DNA from: an uncultured Solirubrobacterales bacterium
Lineage (GTDB): Bacteria; Actinomycetota; Thermoleophilia; Solirubrobacterales; Thermoleophilaceae
Assembly (NCBI GenBank): GCA_902806245.1
Contig: CADCVU010000088.1
Coordinates: forward strand, 1-40,022
Direction: 5' to 3'
Length of the DNA stretch: 40,022 nucleotides
Of this stretch, positions 8,618 to 16,254 are shown piece after piece. Within the stretch, counting starts at the first letter, position 1, and every line of letters starts with the position of its first letter. A program made the position numbers and the translations under genes. The notes under the pieces are model-generated. The model worked only from the letters and a program-made list of their open reading frames with translations, was not told the DNA's origin and made no database searches.

Positions 8618-9248
8618 GTCGCCCACCCTCGATCACGATTCTCCGCCGCTTGCCGGCCTCTCCCCGCTCTTCGCGCAAAGCGCCGCGGGCGATCAGCCGG
8701 ATGGCCTCGGGCAGGAGCCGGTGCTCAGCGGCGTGGATCGTCTGCTCGACGCGCTCGATGTCGGGAGCATACGGAAGCTCGATCGCCTCCTGCAGGAGGA
8801 TCGACCCCGTGTCGACGCCCTCGTCGACGAAGTGCACGGTCACGCCGGTCACCCGAACGCCGTACTCGATCGCCTGCTCGATCGCCCGCACGCCCGGAAA
8901 GGCCGGCAGCAGCGACGGATGCACGTTGATCATCCGGCCCTCGAAGCGGCCGACGAAGCCAGGGCTCAGCAGCTCCATGAAGCCCGCGAGCACGACCAGG
9001 TCGACCTCGTGCGCGGTCAGGAACTCGGCCAGCGCCTCGTCGCGGGCGGTCCGAGTCGCGTGCTCCGCGACCGGGAAGACCGCGGTCTCGACGCCGGCGG
9101 TCTCGGCGCGCGCGAGGCCCTCTGCCTCGGCGCGGTTGGCCGCGACGCACACGACCTCGATCCCCTCTTCCCGGTGAACCGAGTCGAGGACGGCCTGGAG
9201 GTTCGTGCCCGAACCCGACACGAGCACGCCGACCCGGAAGGGCCTCAC
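8604..9248 (-). CDS. purN: Phosphoribosylglycinamide formyltransferase
   Basis: PurN transfers a formyl group from 10-formyl-THF to GAR in purine synthesis. At 214 residues it has the normal length. Visible motifs are the phosphate loop GSGTNLQ near the N-terminus, the catalytic Asn/His in NVHPSLLPAFPG, and the catalytic Asp in VDEGVDTG. The GTG start at 9248 overlaps the recQ stop (GTGA), and the gene end overlaps purH, so all three should be co-translated. The open frame continues further upstream inside recQ, but this start gives the expected N-terminus VRPFRVGVLVSG. Confidence 0.96.
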   Translation of the reverse strand: MRPFRVGVLVSGSGTNLQAVLDSVHREEGIEVVCVAANRAEAEGLARAETAGVETAVFPVAEHATRTARDEALAEFLTAHEVDLVVLAGFMELLSPGFVGRFEGRMINVHPSLLPAFPGVRAIEQAIEYGVRVTGVTVHFVDEGVDTGSILLQEAIELPYAPDIERVEQTIHAAEHRLLPEAIRLIARGALREERGEAGKRRRIVIEGGRHGEH

Positions 9249-11011
9249 CCCGCCCGGGCGAGCGGTGCCTTGAGCACGGGATAGGCGCCGCCGCTCGTGG
9301 CCAGCCGCCCCTCGCCGATCAGCTCGTCGATGCGGGCGAGGATGTCGGCCCGGCGGCGACGGGCCGAGGTCGCGTAGGCAGGCAGCCCGTCGTAGGAGTT
9401 GCGCTCGATCTTCTTGGTCCGCGCGCCGTGAAGGATCTCGGCGCACGTCGTGCGGCCCACTGCGGGGTGTGCGGCCCTCGCGACCGAAAGGATGGCGTCG
9501 TCGAGGTCGCCGACCTCGACCGGGTCCGGCGGAGCGGCGATCGGAACCAGGCCGCTGTCGCAGCCGTCGCAGCAGTCTCCCTCGGCGCTCGGCCGCGACC
9601 GGTCGCCGAAGTGATCGAGGATGGCCTTACGGCGGCACGATCCGGTCTCGACGTAGCCCCAGATCTCGCGGTACTGGCGCCACCGCGCACGCGTGCCCTC
9701 CGCCGCGAGCGCGTGGCACTGTGCGGCCGCGCGCCTGTCGAACGGCCGGGCCATCCGCCCGGCCACGCGATCGGCCGGCGACGGAGACGGCTCGATCACC
9801 CCCGCGCGGGCCAGGTGACCGAGCACCGCCCGCAGGGCATCGGCCTTGACCCCGAGGACCCGCCCGAGCTCGTCCGCAGCAGCGCTGTAGCGGCCCTCGA
9901 GGTCGACCGCGGCGTCGGTCAGGAGGCTCACGACCCGTCCCGGCAGCTTCTCGTCGAGCTCGTCGCGGCGGATGAAGTGCACGTGCAGAGCCTTGTCGCG
10001 GTTCTCGGCCAGTAGGAGCGCGCGGGAGAGCCGCCCGTCGCGGCCCGCGCGGCCCGCCTCCTGGTAGTAGGCCTCGAGCGAGGACGGCACGCTTGCGTGG
10101 ATAACCGTGCGCACGTTGGGCTTGTCGACGCCCATCCCAAAGGCGTTGGTGGCCACGACGACGCGAACCTCGTCGGCCAGGAAGCTCCGCTGGACGCCGG
10201 CGCGGCGCTCGCGCTCGAGGCCGGCGTGATAGGGCAGTACCCGCTCGCCGAGTGCTCGGGCGAGCTCCCCGGCGAGCTCCTCACAGCCGGCGCGCGTGCC
10301 GGCGTAGACGATCGCCGGGAGTGCGTCCTCCCGCGAGAGCTCGCCGATGATCATCCGCGCCTTCTCGTGACCGCCGGGCTGGGCCACCGCGAACGACAGG
10401 TTGGGCCGGTCAAAGCCGGTGGCCACTCGCGCCGGCTCGCGCAGTCCGAGCCGCGCCTCGATGTCGACGGCGACTCGCACGGTCGCGGTTGCGGTCGAGG
10501 CGAGAATCGATCGCGCCCCGAGGTAGCGCGCCGCGTCGGCGAGGCGGAAGTAGTCGGGGCGGAAGTCGTGGCCCCACTGGGAGACGCAGTGGGCCTCGTC
10601 GACCACGAACAGCCCGACGTCCGCCTCTCGGATACCCGCCACGAAACGCGGCGAGGAGAAGCGCTCGGGGGCGACGTACAGGAGCCGTAGGCTTCCGTCG
10701 CGTGCGCGAGCGAGCGCGGACTCGTTCGCACCCGTGTCCTGCTGCGAGTTGATCAACGCGACCCGGTCGCCGAAGTCTCGTGCGGCAAGCGCCTCGACCT
10801 GGTCCTGCATCAGCGACACCAGGGGTGAGACGACGATCGTGAGGTTCTCGGCCATCAAGCCGGGAAGCTGGTAGCAGAGCGACTTGCCCGAGCCGGTGGG
10901 CATGACCACGAGTGCGTCGCGGCCGGCGAGCGCGGCTTCGCAGGCCTCGCGCTGGCCGGCGCGGAAAGCGGAGAAACCGAAGTTCTCGAGCAGGGCGGCG
11001 TCGAGGTCCAT
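9245..11011 (-). CDS. recQ: ATP-dependent DNA helicase RecQ family
   Basis: A 588-residue superfamily 2 helicase, which unwinds 3'-5' during recombination and repair. Motif I is MPTGSGKS (residues 37-44), motif II is VDEAHCVSQWGHDFRPDY, motif III is ASTAT, and the motif VI region is YYQEAGRAGRDG. The RecQ zinc site is present (Cys in GSCRRKAILDHFGD and GDCCDGC), followed by a winged-helix RQC-like domain. There is no clear HRDC domain, so this is the shorter RecQ form. I chose the ATG at 11011, although it has no good ribosome-binding site; the frame stays open upstream. It is the first gene of the recQ-purN-purH unit. Confidence 0.92.
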   Translation of the reverse strand: MDLDAALLENFGFSAFRAGQREACEAALAGRDALVVMPTGSGKSLCYQLPGLMAENLTIVVSPLVSLMQDQVEALAARDFGDRVALINSQQDTGANESALARARDGSLRLLYVAPERFSSPRFVAGIREADVGLFVVDEAHCVSQWGHDFRPDYFRLADAARYLGARSILASTATATVRVAVDIEARLGLREPARVATGFDRPNLSFAVAQPGGHEKARMIIGELSREDALPAIVYAGTRAGCEELAGELARALGERVLPYHAGLERERRAGVQRSFLADEVRVVVATNAFGMGVDKPNVRTVIHASVPSSLEAYYQEAGRAGRDGRLSRALLLAENRDKALHVHFIRRDELDEKLPGRVVSLLTDAAVDLEGRYSAAADELGRVLGVKADALRAVLGHLARAGVIEPSPSPADRVAGRMARPFDRRAAAQCHALAAEGTRARWRQYREIWGYVETGSCRRKAILDHFGDRSRPSAEGDCCDGCDSGLVPIAAPPDPVEVGDLDDAILSVARAAHPAVGRTTCAEILHGARTKKIERNSYDGLPAYATSARRRRADILARIDELIGEGRLATSGGAYPVLKAPLARAG

Positions 11012-11190
11012 GACGATGACACTACCGGGGGAATCGGCGGCTCGGAGGGCTTCGGCGTCGAGGTTTGACCGCTTGGTCACACCCTTCACCGAGTCGTCAC
11101 ACAGGTCGCACGCGCCCTCACGCCGGACGACCGCTCGCTCTCCTGAGCCGAGCCGCTGATAACGCTTGACCACCGCGCTGCTCGCGGTGA

Positions 11191-11634
11191 CTATCCGCGG
11201 GAATCGGCGTGGCGCCGGGCACGCCGACGCGCCACGACAGCGCCGACCACGAGGCCAAAGGCGAGGTGATCGGCGACCTGCGGGGCTTGAGGCAGGGACG
11301 CGATCCGCGGCAACCGCCCCCCGACCAGGCCCAGGTCGAGCGCGGCGATGGCGAGGCCGCCGGCAGCCCCTGTTGCGAGCGCTCCTCGTCGGGCCAGCAC
11401 GAGCGCCAGGGCCGCCGCCCACCCGAACGACAAGGCAGGGTGGATGGGCACGGCGGCGACAGAAGACGTCCCGGCCGCCGCTCACGCGGCAAGAGCAGCG
11501 TGCCGGCGGCGACCGCCGCCTCGAGCGGGTCGCGGCCGGTCGCCAGTGCGTGAGCCGTCGAGGGAAGGCTGCTGAGGACGGCGGCGGGAGCGCCCGCGGC
11601 CAAGCCGTCGCGGACGTGCTCGGGGAAGATCCAC
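11191..11634 (-). pseudogene. Small integral membrane protein, frame broken twice
   Basis: The pieces read as one hydrophobic protein of unknown function: the first half (VRDGLAAGAPAAVLSSLPST ... LLLPRERRPGRLL) is in one frame and the second half (VPIHPALSFGWAAALALVLA to the TAG at 11191) is one base off, with the break near 11474-11480. A GTG at 11634 with AGGAGG upstream is a good start, but it is in a third frame unless one C is removed from the run at 11622-11625. As written, the first half is in frame with the nitroreductase fragment before it. Either the gene is decaying or the sequence has indels. The family is not one I can name. Confidence 0.5.
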
Positions 11635-12084
11635 GACCGCTCCTCCTGATCCGGCGCACACGGCTCCAGGTCGACGCGGACGGTCAGGAGGTCGGTGCCC
11701 ATCGCTCTCACGACGAGGGCGTTGAGCCGCCGCCCGATCTGGCGCTGAAGTTCGGACGGATCGTCCTCGGGGAGCGGTTCCGCCGTACCCACGCGCCACC
11801 GGCGCCCGACCTTGACCCGCACCCGCGGGTCGACCTCGAGGTTGCGGACGTAGGCGGCCCGGCGGCCGTGCTCGGCCACGATCCAGAACGTGTCGCCGTC
11901 GAGCCCGTTGCCCCTGGGCGTCCGGGCGCGGAAGGCCTGACCTGCGCCCCGTGGTCTCGAGGACCGCCACCATCGGCGGGGCGATGCCAGCATCGACGGC
12001 TCGCTTCACCATCGGGTTGACCAGGCGGGTCGCCAGCACGGTGGAGACGCGTCGCTTGCGGTCGACCAAGGTTCTCGCGGCCAT
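11635..12084 (-). pseudogene. Deazaflavin-dependent nitroreductase-like protein, frameshifted
   Basis: The start at 12084 (MAARTLVDRKRRVSTVLATR ...) leads into LETTGRRSGLPR, then the homologous sequence continues one base off as RGNGLDGDTFWIVAEHGRRA and YVRNLEVDPRVRVKVGRRWR, typical of the Ddn/F420 nitroreductase family, whose characterised members use F420H2 in redox reactions. Removing one G from the GGG run at 11924-11926 restores LPRRTPRGNGLDG. The family-like part ends at VRVDLEP (about 11661), but no stop follows in that frame. The gene starts 2 bp after the stop of the Rieske-reductase frame, so it was probably in that operon. Family call good; functional state uncertain. Confidence 0.65.
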
Positions 12085-12086
12085 CG

Positions 12087-13298
12087 CTAAGCCGCCCCCC
12101 GCCTGGTCTCGGGCACGAGCTGCGGCCTCAAGCCTTCTTGGCCGGACCGCTGAGCACCCGGCCGTCGGGGTCGAAGCGCGAGCCGTGGCAGGGGCAGTCC
12201 CACGTGCGCTCGCCCCGTTCCAGTCCCCAGGCACCCCATGTGCGTGCAGACCGGCGAGACGGCGTGCAGCTCGCCCTCGTCGTCGCGGTAGACGCCGGCC
12301 TTCTCGCCGCCGAGCTGCAGGATCCTCGCCTCCCCGCGCGCGACCGCGGACACCGGAGCCTCCTCCCCCTTCCCGAAGCAGGCCCGAAGGAAGCGCTTCG
12401 GAAACTGTGCCCCCTGAGAGAGCAACTGCCGAGCGCTCGAGGCCGGCCTGGCGGCCGTCGGGCGCTCCGTTCCGATGTCCTCGAGGGAAACGCTCGTATC
12501 AGCCAGCTCGCCTCGATCGACCGAGACCTGCGAGCGAACGAGCGCCTGGATCGCCTCGGTCACGCCCCAGACGTTGACGTTCATGCCGGCCGCCAAGCGC
12601 CCGTCGCGCAGCCAGAAGGCGACGAACTCCCGCGTAGCCGGGTCGCCTCGGAGGACCACCTCGTCCTCGCCACCGGCGAACCCGGAGTACTCCATGCCCA
12701 CGTCGTACTGGTCGGAGTAGAAGTAGGGAACGCGGTCGTAGGGCTCGCCCCGGCCGAGCATCGCTCGCGCCGCGGCCGGCCCCTGGTTGAGCGCGTTGGC
12801 GCAGTGCTCGAGATGGAGCGGGCCGAACACCGGATGACGGTGGTCCGCGACGTCGCCGGCGGCGAAGATCCCCGGCGCGCTCGTCGCGAGCTTCTCGTCG
12901 ACCACGACCCCGCGGGTGACCTCGACGCCCGCCCGCTCGGCGAGCTCGGTCCGAGGTACGACGCCGATTCCCACCACGACGAAGTCACAGTCGAGCGTCC
13001 GGCCGTCGGTCAGCCGGACCCGCTCGACCCTCCCGGCCCCTTGGAAGGCCTCGAGGCCGGCGCCGGTCACGAGCTCTACTCCATGGTCGCGGTGGATGTC
13101 GGCGTACACCTCTCCGATCCTCGGCCCGAGGACGCGCTCGAGCGGCACCGCGCCCTGCTCGACGATCGTCACCTCGAGTCCCTTCTCGCGCGCCGAGGCG
13201 GCGACCTCGGCCCCGATCCACCCCGCGCCGATGACCACGAGGCGACCGCCGCGGGCGATGCCCTCGCGGATGCGCTCGGCGTCCGCCAGCTCGCGGAG
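12087..13298 (-). pseudogene. NAD(P)/FAD ferredoxin reductase with C-terminal Rieske domain, C-terminal part
   Basis: This is the larger part of a rhodocoxin/ferredoxin-reductase-like flavoprotein. It follows an in-frame TAA (13301-13299) and continues LRELADAERIREGIARGGRL into a NAD-binding GxGxxG (VVIGAGWIGAEVA), GIFAAGDVADHRHP (FAD/GD motif), and EYSGFAGGEDEVVLRG. The C-terminus is a Rieske domain: CTHMGC is in frame, but the second cluster motif, [14 protein letters not shown], needs two extra bases in the G runs near 12215-12229. With these the protein would end at a TGA at 12130-12128. As written, the second ligand pair is lost and the frame ends at a TAG at 12087. A GTG near 13238 could start a truncated product. 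Confidence 0.75.
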
Positions 13299-13685
13299 TT
13301 AGAGCACGCCTTCGAGATCAGAGCCCAGCACGGAAAGTCGCCGGGGCGCGGCGCCGGTGGTGAGGAGAAGCCGGTCGTAGCCTAGGCGCTCACCACCGGC
13401 GAGGCCGACCTCCGAGGCCTCCGGGTCGATCGTCTCGACCGTCGTCGAGGCGCGCAGCTCGATCTCGTGCTGCGGATAGAACTCGGCGCCGTGGACGAAG
13501 ACCGACTCGCGGGCGGACTCGCCGCGGATGAGCTCCTTGGAGAGCGGCGGGCGCTCGTAGGGCGGCTCGGGCTCGGCGCCGATCAGCACGATCCGCCCGT
13601 CGAAGCCCTCCGCGCGCAGGGCCTCGGCCGCCTTGGCGCCGGCGAGGCTCGCGCCGACGATCACGTGGGTGGACTGCGCAGCCAT
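13299..13685 (-). pseudogene. Rieske-type flavoprotein reductase, N-terminal part ending at a premature TAA
   Basis: The ATG at 13685 is preceded by an excellent GGAGG. The product MAAQSTHVIVGASLAGAKAA opens with the FAD-binding Rossmann motif (VGASLAGAKAAEALR) and continues with PYERPPLSKELIRGE and LLLTTGAAPRRL, all standard for this reductase family. It stops at TAA (13301-13299) exactly where relatives continue with a Tyr (GVLYLRELADAE), and the following codons in the same frame are perfectly homologous. A single C-to-A change (TAC to TAA) explains the break. This would transfer electrons from NAD(P)H to a partner or the fused Rieske cluster. Confidence 0.75.
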
Positions 13686-14040
13686 TGGCCGTACCTCCGT
13701 CTTGCTCCGGGATGTCGGGCTGATGGGCGGCCGCGAGCGGTGCCCGTATCGGTCCGCGTCGCGCCGACGCCGCTTCTTACCTCTGGTGAGCAGAGGGAGG
13801 TCGCGCGCCGCGTGACGGTTGCGTCGGCGCCGGGGAAGTACGCAGGCGATCTGAGGCGAGGCGGTCCGCTCGAGCTCTCGGTGGCCTCGACAGGACGAGG
13901 GAACCTCTTCCTCCGCTACCGAGTGGCGCGGAGATCCTGAGTCGGGGTCTCCCGTTGCGGGCCTCCTGCTGCGTGCGGCTCGGTGGGGAATCAGGGCACG
14001 CCCCGGCGTAGGCAAGTGGGAGACCGGGCATGGTGAGCGC
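13686..14040. other. Divergent promoter region between reductase and SDR genes
   Basis: These 355 bp hold no gene I can support. The stretch separates two divergent genes. It contains the 10-mer GAGGTAAGAA on the minus strand (13783-13774), which ends 88 nt before the reductase start and is repeated at the same distance before the DUF4383 gene. Confidence 0.5.
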
Positions 14041-14730
14041 ATGCCCGATGCGGTCCTCGTAGCCGGCGGGACCGGTGCGCTCGGTGGTGCGGTCGTCGCC
14101 GAGCTCCTCGCCGCCGGGCGCCCGGTGACGGCGACCTATCGTGACGAGGCCGAGCGAAACCGCACGCAGGAGGAGCTCGACGGGTTGGGACGCCTCGACC
14201 TCGTGGCCGCCGACCTCATGGATCCCGCCTCGACCGAGGCCGCGGTGACGGGCGTCGAAGGCCTCGCGGCGGTGGTGAACCTCGTCGGCGGCTTCGCGGC
14301 GGGTCGGCTGGTGCACGAGACCGAGCCCGAGGAGTTCGAGCGCATGCTGGCTCTCAACCTGCGCCCCGGCTTCCTGCTGGCCCGGGCGGCGATGCCCCGG
14401 CTCACGGAGGCCGTGGGCGCGGCATGGGTCGGAGTGTCCGCCCGCCCCGCCCTGCGCCCGTTCCCGGGGGCGGCGGGTTACGTGACGGCCAAGGCCGCGG
14501 TGCTGGCCTTCACCCAGGCCCTCGACGCCGAGTACGCGCCACTCGGCGTCCGTTGCAACGCGATCCTGCCGAGCGTCATCGACACAGCGGCGAACCGACG
14601 CGCGCAGCCCGACGCCGACCACTCTCGGTGGGTCGCCCCCGAGCAGATCGCCAAGGTGATCCGCTTCCTGGTCTCCGAGGACTCCGCGCCGACGAGCGGG
14701 GCGGCCGTTCCGGTCTACGGCAGGGCCTGA
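14041..14730 (+). CDS. Short-chain dehydrogenase/reductase
   Basis: A 229-residue classical-size SDR and the one accessory gene here that reads cleanly. The N-terminal nucleotide-binding motif is VAGGTGALGGAV, the NNAG-equivalent region reads VVNLVGGF, the catalytic Ser lies in VGVSARPA, and the YxxxK motif is YVTAK (Y147, K151). The C-terminus (VAPEQIAKVIRFLVSEDSAP then TSGAAVPVYG) is typical. It probably oxidises or reduces an alcohol/ketone with NAD(P); the substrate is unknown. It stands alone, divergent from the reductase operon and convergent with the anti-sigma gene. Confidence 0.9.
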   Translation: MPDAVLVAGGTGALGGAVVAELLAAGRPVTATYRDEAERNRTQEELDGLGRLDLVAADLMDPASTEAAVTGVEGLAAVVNLVGGFAAGRLVHETEPEEFERMLALNLRPGFLLARAAMPRLTEAVGAAWVGVSARPALRPFPGAAGYVTAKAAVLAFTQALDAEYAPLGVRCNAILPSVIDTAANRRAQPDADHSRWVAPEQIAKVIRFLVSEDSAPTSGAAVPVYGRA

Positions 14731-14767
14731 ACGTCCGGTAACTCGGATCGATCGGGTAGGACAAGGC

Positions 14768-15031
14768 TCAGGTCTCCCGCGCACGCTCCGAGGCGACGAT
14801 GGCCCGAAGGCTGGCGAAATCCTCGGCGCACGCCGGGCAGCCTCGTAGATGGGCCCTGAAGCCCGGGACCTCCGCCTCGAGGTCGGCGTTGACCAGCGTA
14901 AGCTCGACGCAGCGATCGAGCTCGGCGAAGCAGGTCTCGCAGGTGATCTCCGGTCCGTCGGGGCCCAGCAGACGGCCGACCAGGGCGTCGTCGCCCGGAA
15001 TGCGCCGCATCCTTCCGTCTGCACTCATCAT
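14768..15031 (-). CDS. Putative zinc-binding anti-sigma factor
   Basis: An 87-residue soluble protein with a ZAS-like zinc motif, HLRGCPACAEDF (H-x3-C-x2-C), plus an upstream CETC pair. It directly follows, and overlaps by ATGA, a sigma-70-like gene, the usual arrangement for an anti-sigma partner. There is no membrane segment, so it would act in the cytoplasm, perhaps as a redox- or zinc-responsive inhibitor of the sigma factor. Two tandem ATGs (15031 and 15028) follow GGAGG; either may be used. Confidence 0.7.
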   Translation of the reverse strand: MMSADGRMRRIPGDDALVGRLLGPDGPEITCETCFAELDRCVELTLVNADLEAEVPGFRAHLRGCPACAEDFASLRAIVASERARET

Positions 15032-15709
15032 CCTCCCTCTCCTGGGGCGTCCCCGGGAGCCAGGCCCTTACGTGCGAGCTCGGTCCGCAGCTTCCGGCGC
15101 GCGTCGTGCAGCATCTTGTAGACGGCGCCGCGCGTGGTGCCCTCGCGCGCGGCCAGCACGTCGATCGGAACCTCGTTGAGCGCGGCGGCCACCAGGATCT
15201 CGCGTTGACGCGGACTCAGAGCCGTCTCGATGGCCTCGCGGATCGCGGCGATCAGCTCAGCTCGCTCGACCGCCCCGCGGGCGAGCCGCCGGTCGCCTTC
15301 TCGAGCCGCGTCCACGCCTCCGCGTCGACCGGGATCTCCCGCCCTTGCCAAGCGCGGCGCCGAAGGCTGACCGCCGCCTCGAGCAGCGCGAACTTGTACG
15401 TCCAGGTTGTGAATTGACTGTCGCCACGGAAGTCGTCCAGCTTGGCCAGGACGGCCAGCAGGGCGTCGTCAGCGCTCTGCTGGGCGATGTCCTCGAACTC
15501 GTCGCCGCGGAGATGGGGGTGCGCCGCCCGCCTGCGGCCGACCTCGAAGTGAGCGGCGCGCAGGAGGAGAGCGTGCAGACGGGCGATAGCCGCTTCGCGC
15601 ACGTGTCCCTCTGCCCTCAGCTCCTCGAGCCAGCGCAAGACTCGCGATCGAGCGCGCCGGCCCCGCCGGCCGGCTCGACGGCAGGCGACCGGGGCGGCGT
15701 GGTCTTCAC
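15028..15709 (-). pseudogene. ECF-type RNA polymerase sigma factor, frameshifted
   Basis: Region 2 is seen in one frame (AKLDDFRGDSQFTTWTYKFA, LRRRAWQGREIP) and region 4 in the next (LSPRQREILVAAALNEVPID, then TTRGAVYKMLHDARRKLR, a clear helix-turn-helix). One base is missing in the CCCC run near 15272-15275; restoring it joins SPAG to AVERAELIAAI. The start is unclear: TTG 15638 is poor, and a GTG at 15709 (VKTTPPRSPAVEPAG) would join after another one-base change near 15645. The partner anti-sigma gene overlaps its stop. Whether the break is real or a sequence error decides if this regulator works. Confidence 0.7.
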
Positions 15710-15788
15710 TCGAGGGACGCTACACGGTCTCAGGGACCCGGAACAAGCGACTCACGGATGGGCAGGGGAGCCGTGCTGCACCCGAGCG

Positions 15789-15798
15789 GAGGTAAGAA
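15789..15798 (+). promoter_or_regulatory. GAGGTAAGAA motif upstream of DUF4383
   Basis: The 10-mer GAGGTAAGAA ends 89 nt before the DUF4383 start. The same 10-mer lies on the minus strand at 13783-13774, 88 nt before the reductase start. The two sites flank the sigma/anti-sigma genes. It may be part of a promoter read by that sigma factor, but no matching -10 box is evident and a chance repeat is possible. Confidence 0.25.
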
Positions 15799-15887
15799 AA
15801 ACGCGGAGGCCCGCACCAAGGCACTGACAACCTTCGGCGGCGGCGCCCACTCCGCGCGAGGCCGCCGCCCTTCACGAAAGGATCCTC

Positions 15888-16192
15888 GTGTCCAAGTTCT
15901 CTCCGGCTCGCCTCTACGCGCTCGGCGTCGGCGGCGTGCTCGTCATCGGCGGCATCATCGGCTTTCTCTACAACGGGAGCTTCTCGGTCGATCCGGTCGA
16001 GCGCGATGCCGTCTTCAGCATCCTCGGCGTCAACGGCTGGCACAACGTGATGCATCTCGCAACGGGCGCGGCCGGCCTGGCGCTCGCCGGGGTGGCGGCG
16101 CGGGCCTACGCGCTGACCCTCGGGGCCGTCTACACGCTCGTCTTCGTCTCGGCCTGATCGTCGGAGACGGAGGCGCCGTGGCCTGGGCCTGA
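15888..16192 (+). pseudogene. DUF4383 membrane protein, truncated
   Basis: The GTG at 15888 follows GAAAGGA. The product MSKFSPARLYALGVGGVLVIGG ... NGWHNVMHLATGAAGLALAG is a clear DUF4383 protein with three membrane segments, but it ends at residue 89 (TGA 16158). The next family element, GLIVGDGG, is one base off and then stops at 16192. The last membrane segment and the second conserved NxxDNxxHL-like half expected for the family are missing altogether, so this is a truncation and not just an indel. Function of DUF4383 is unknown. Confidence 0.75.
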
Positions 16193-16254
16193 CTTACGTC
16201 CACGGATGCGGTCTTCGCTCCCAGCGCGAGGTGCCGCGGCCGACCTATCTGAGC

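Noticed and set aside
6974-8929. A 651-codon plus-strand frame opposite purH/purN
   Set aside because: Antisense shadow of two well-supported enzymes; no domain or start signal.
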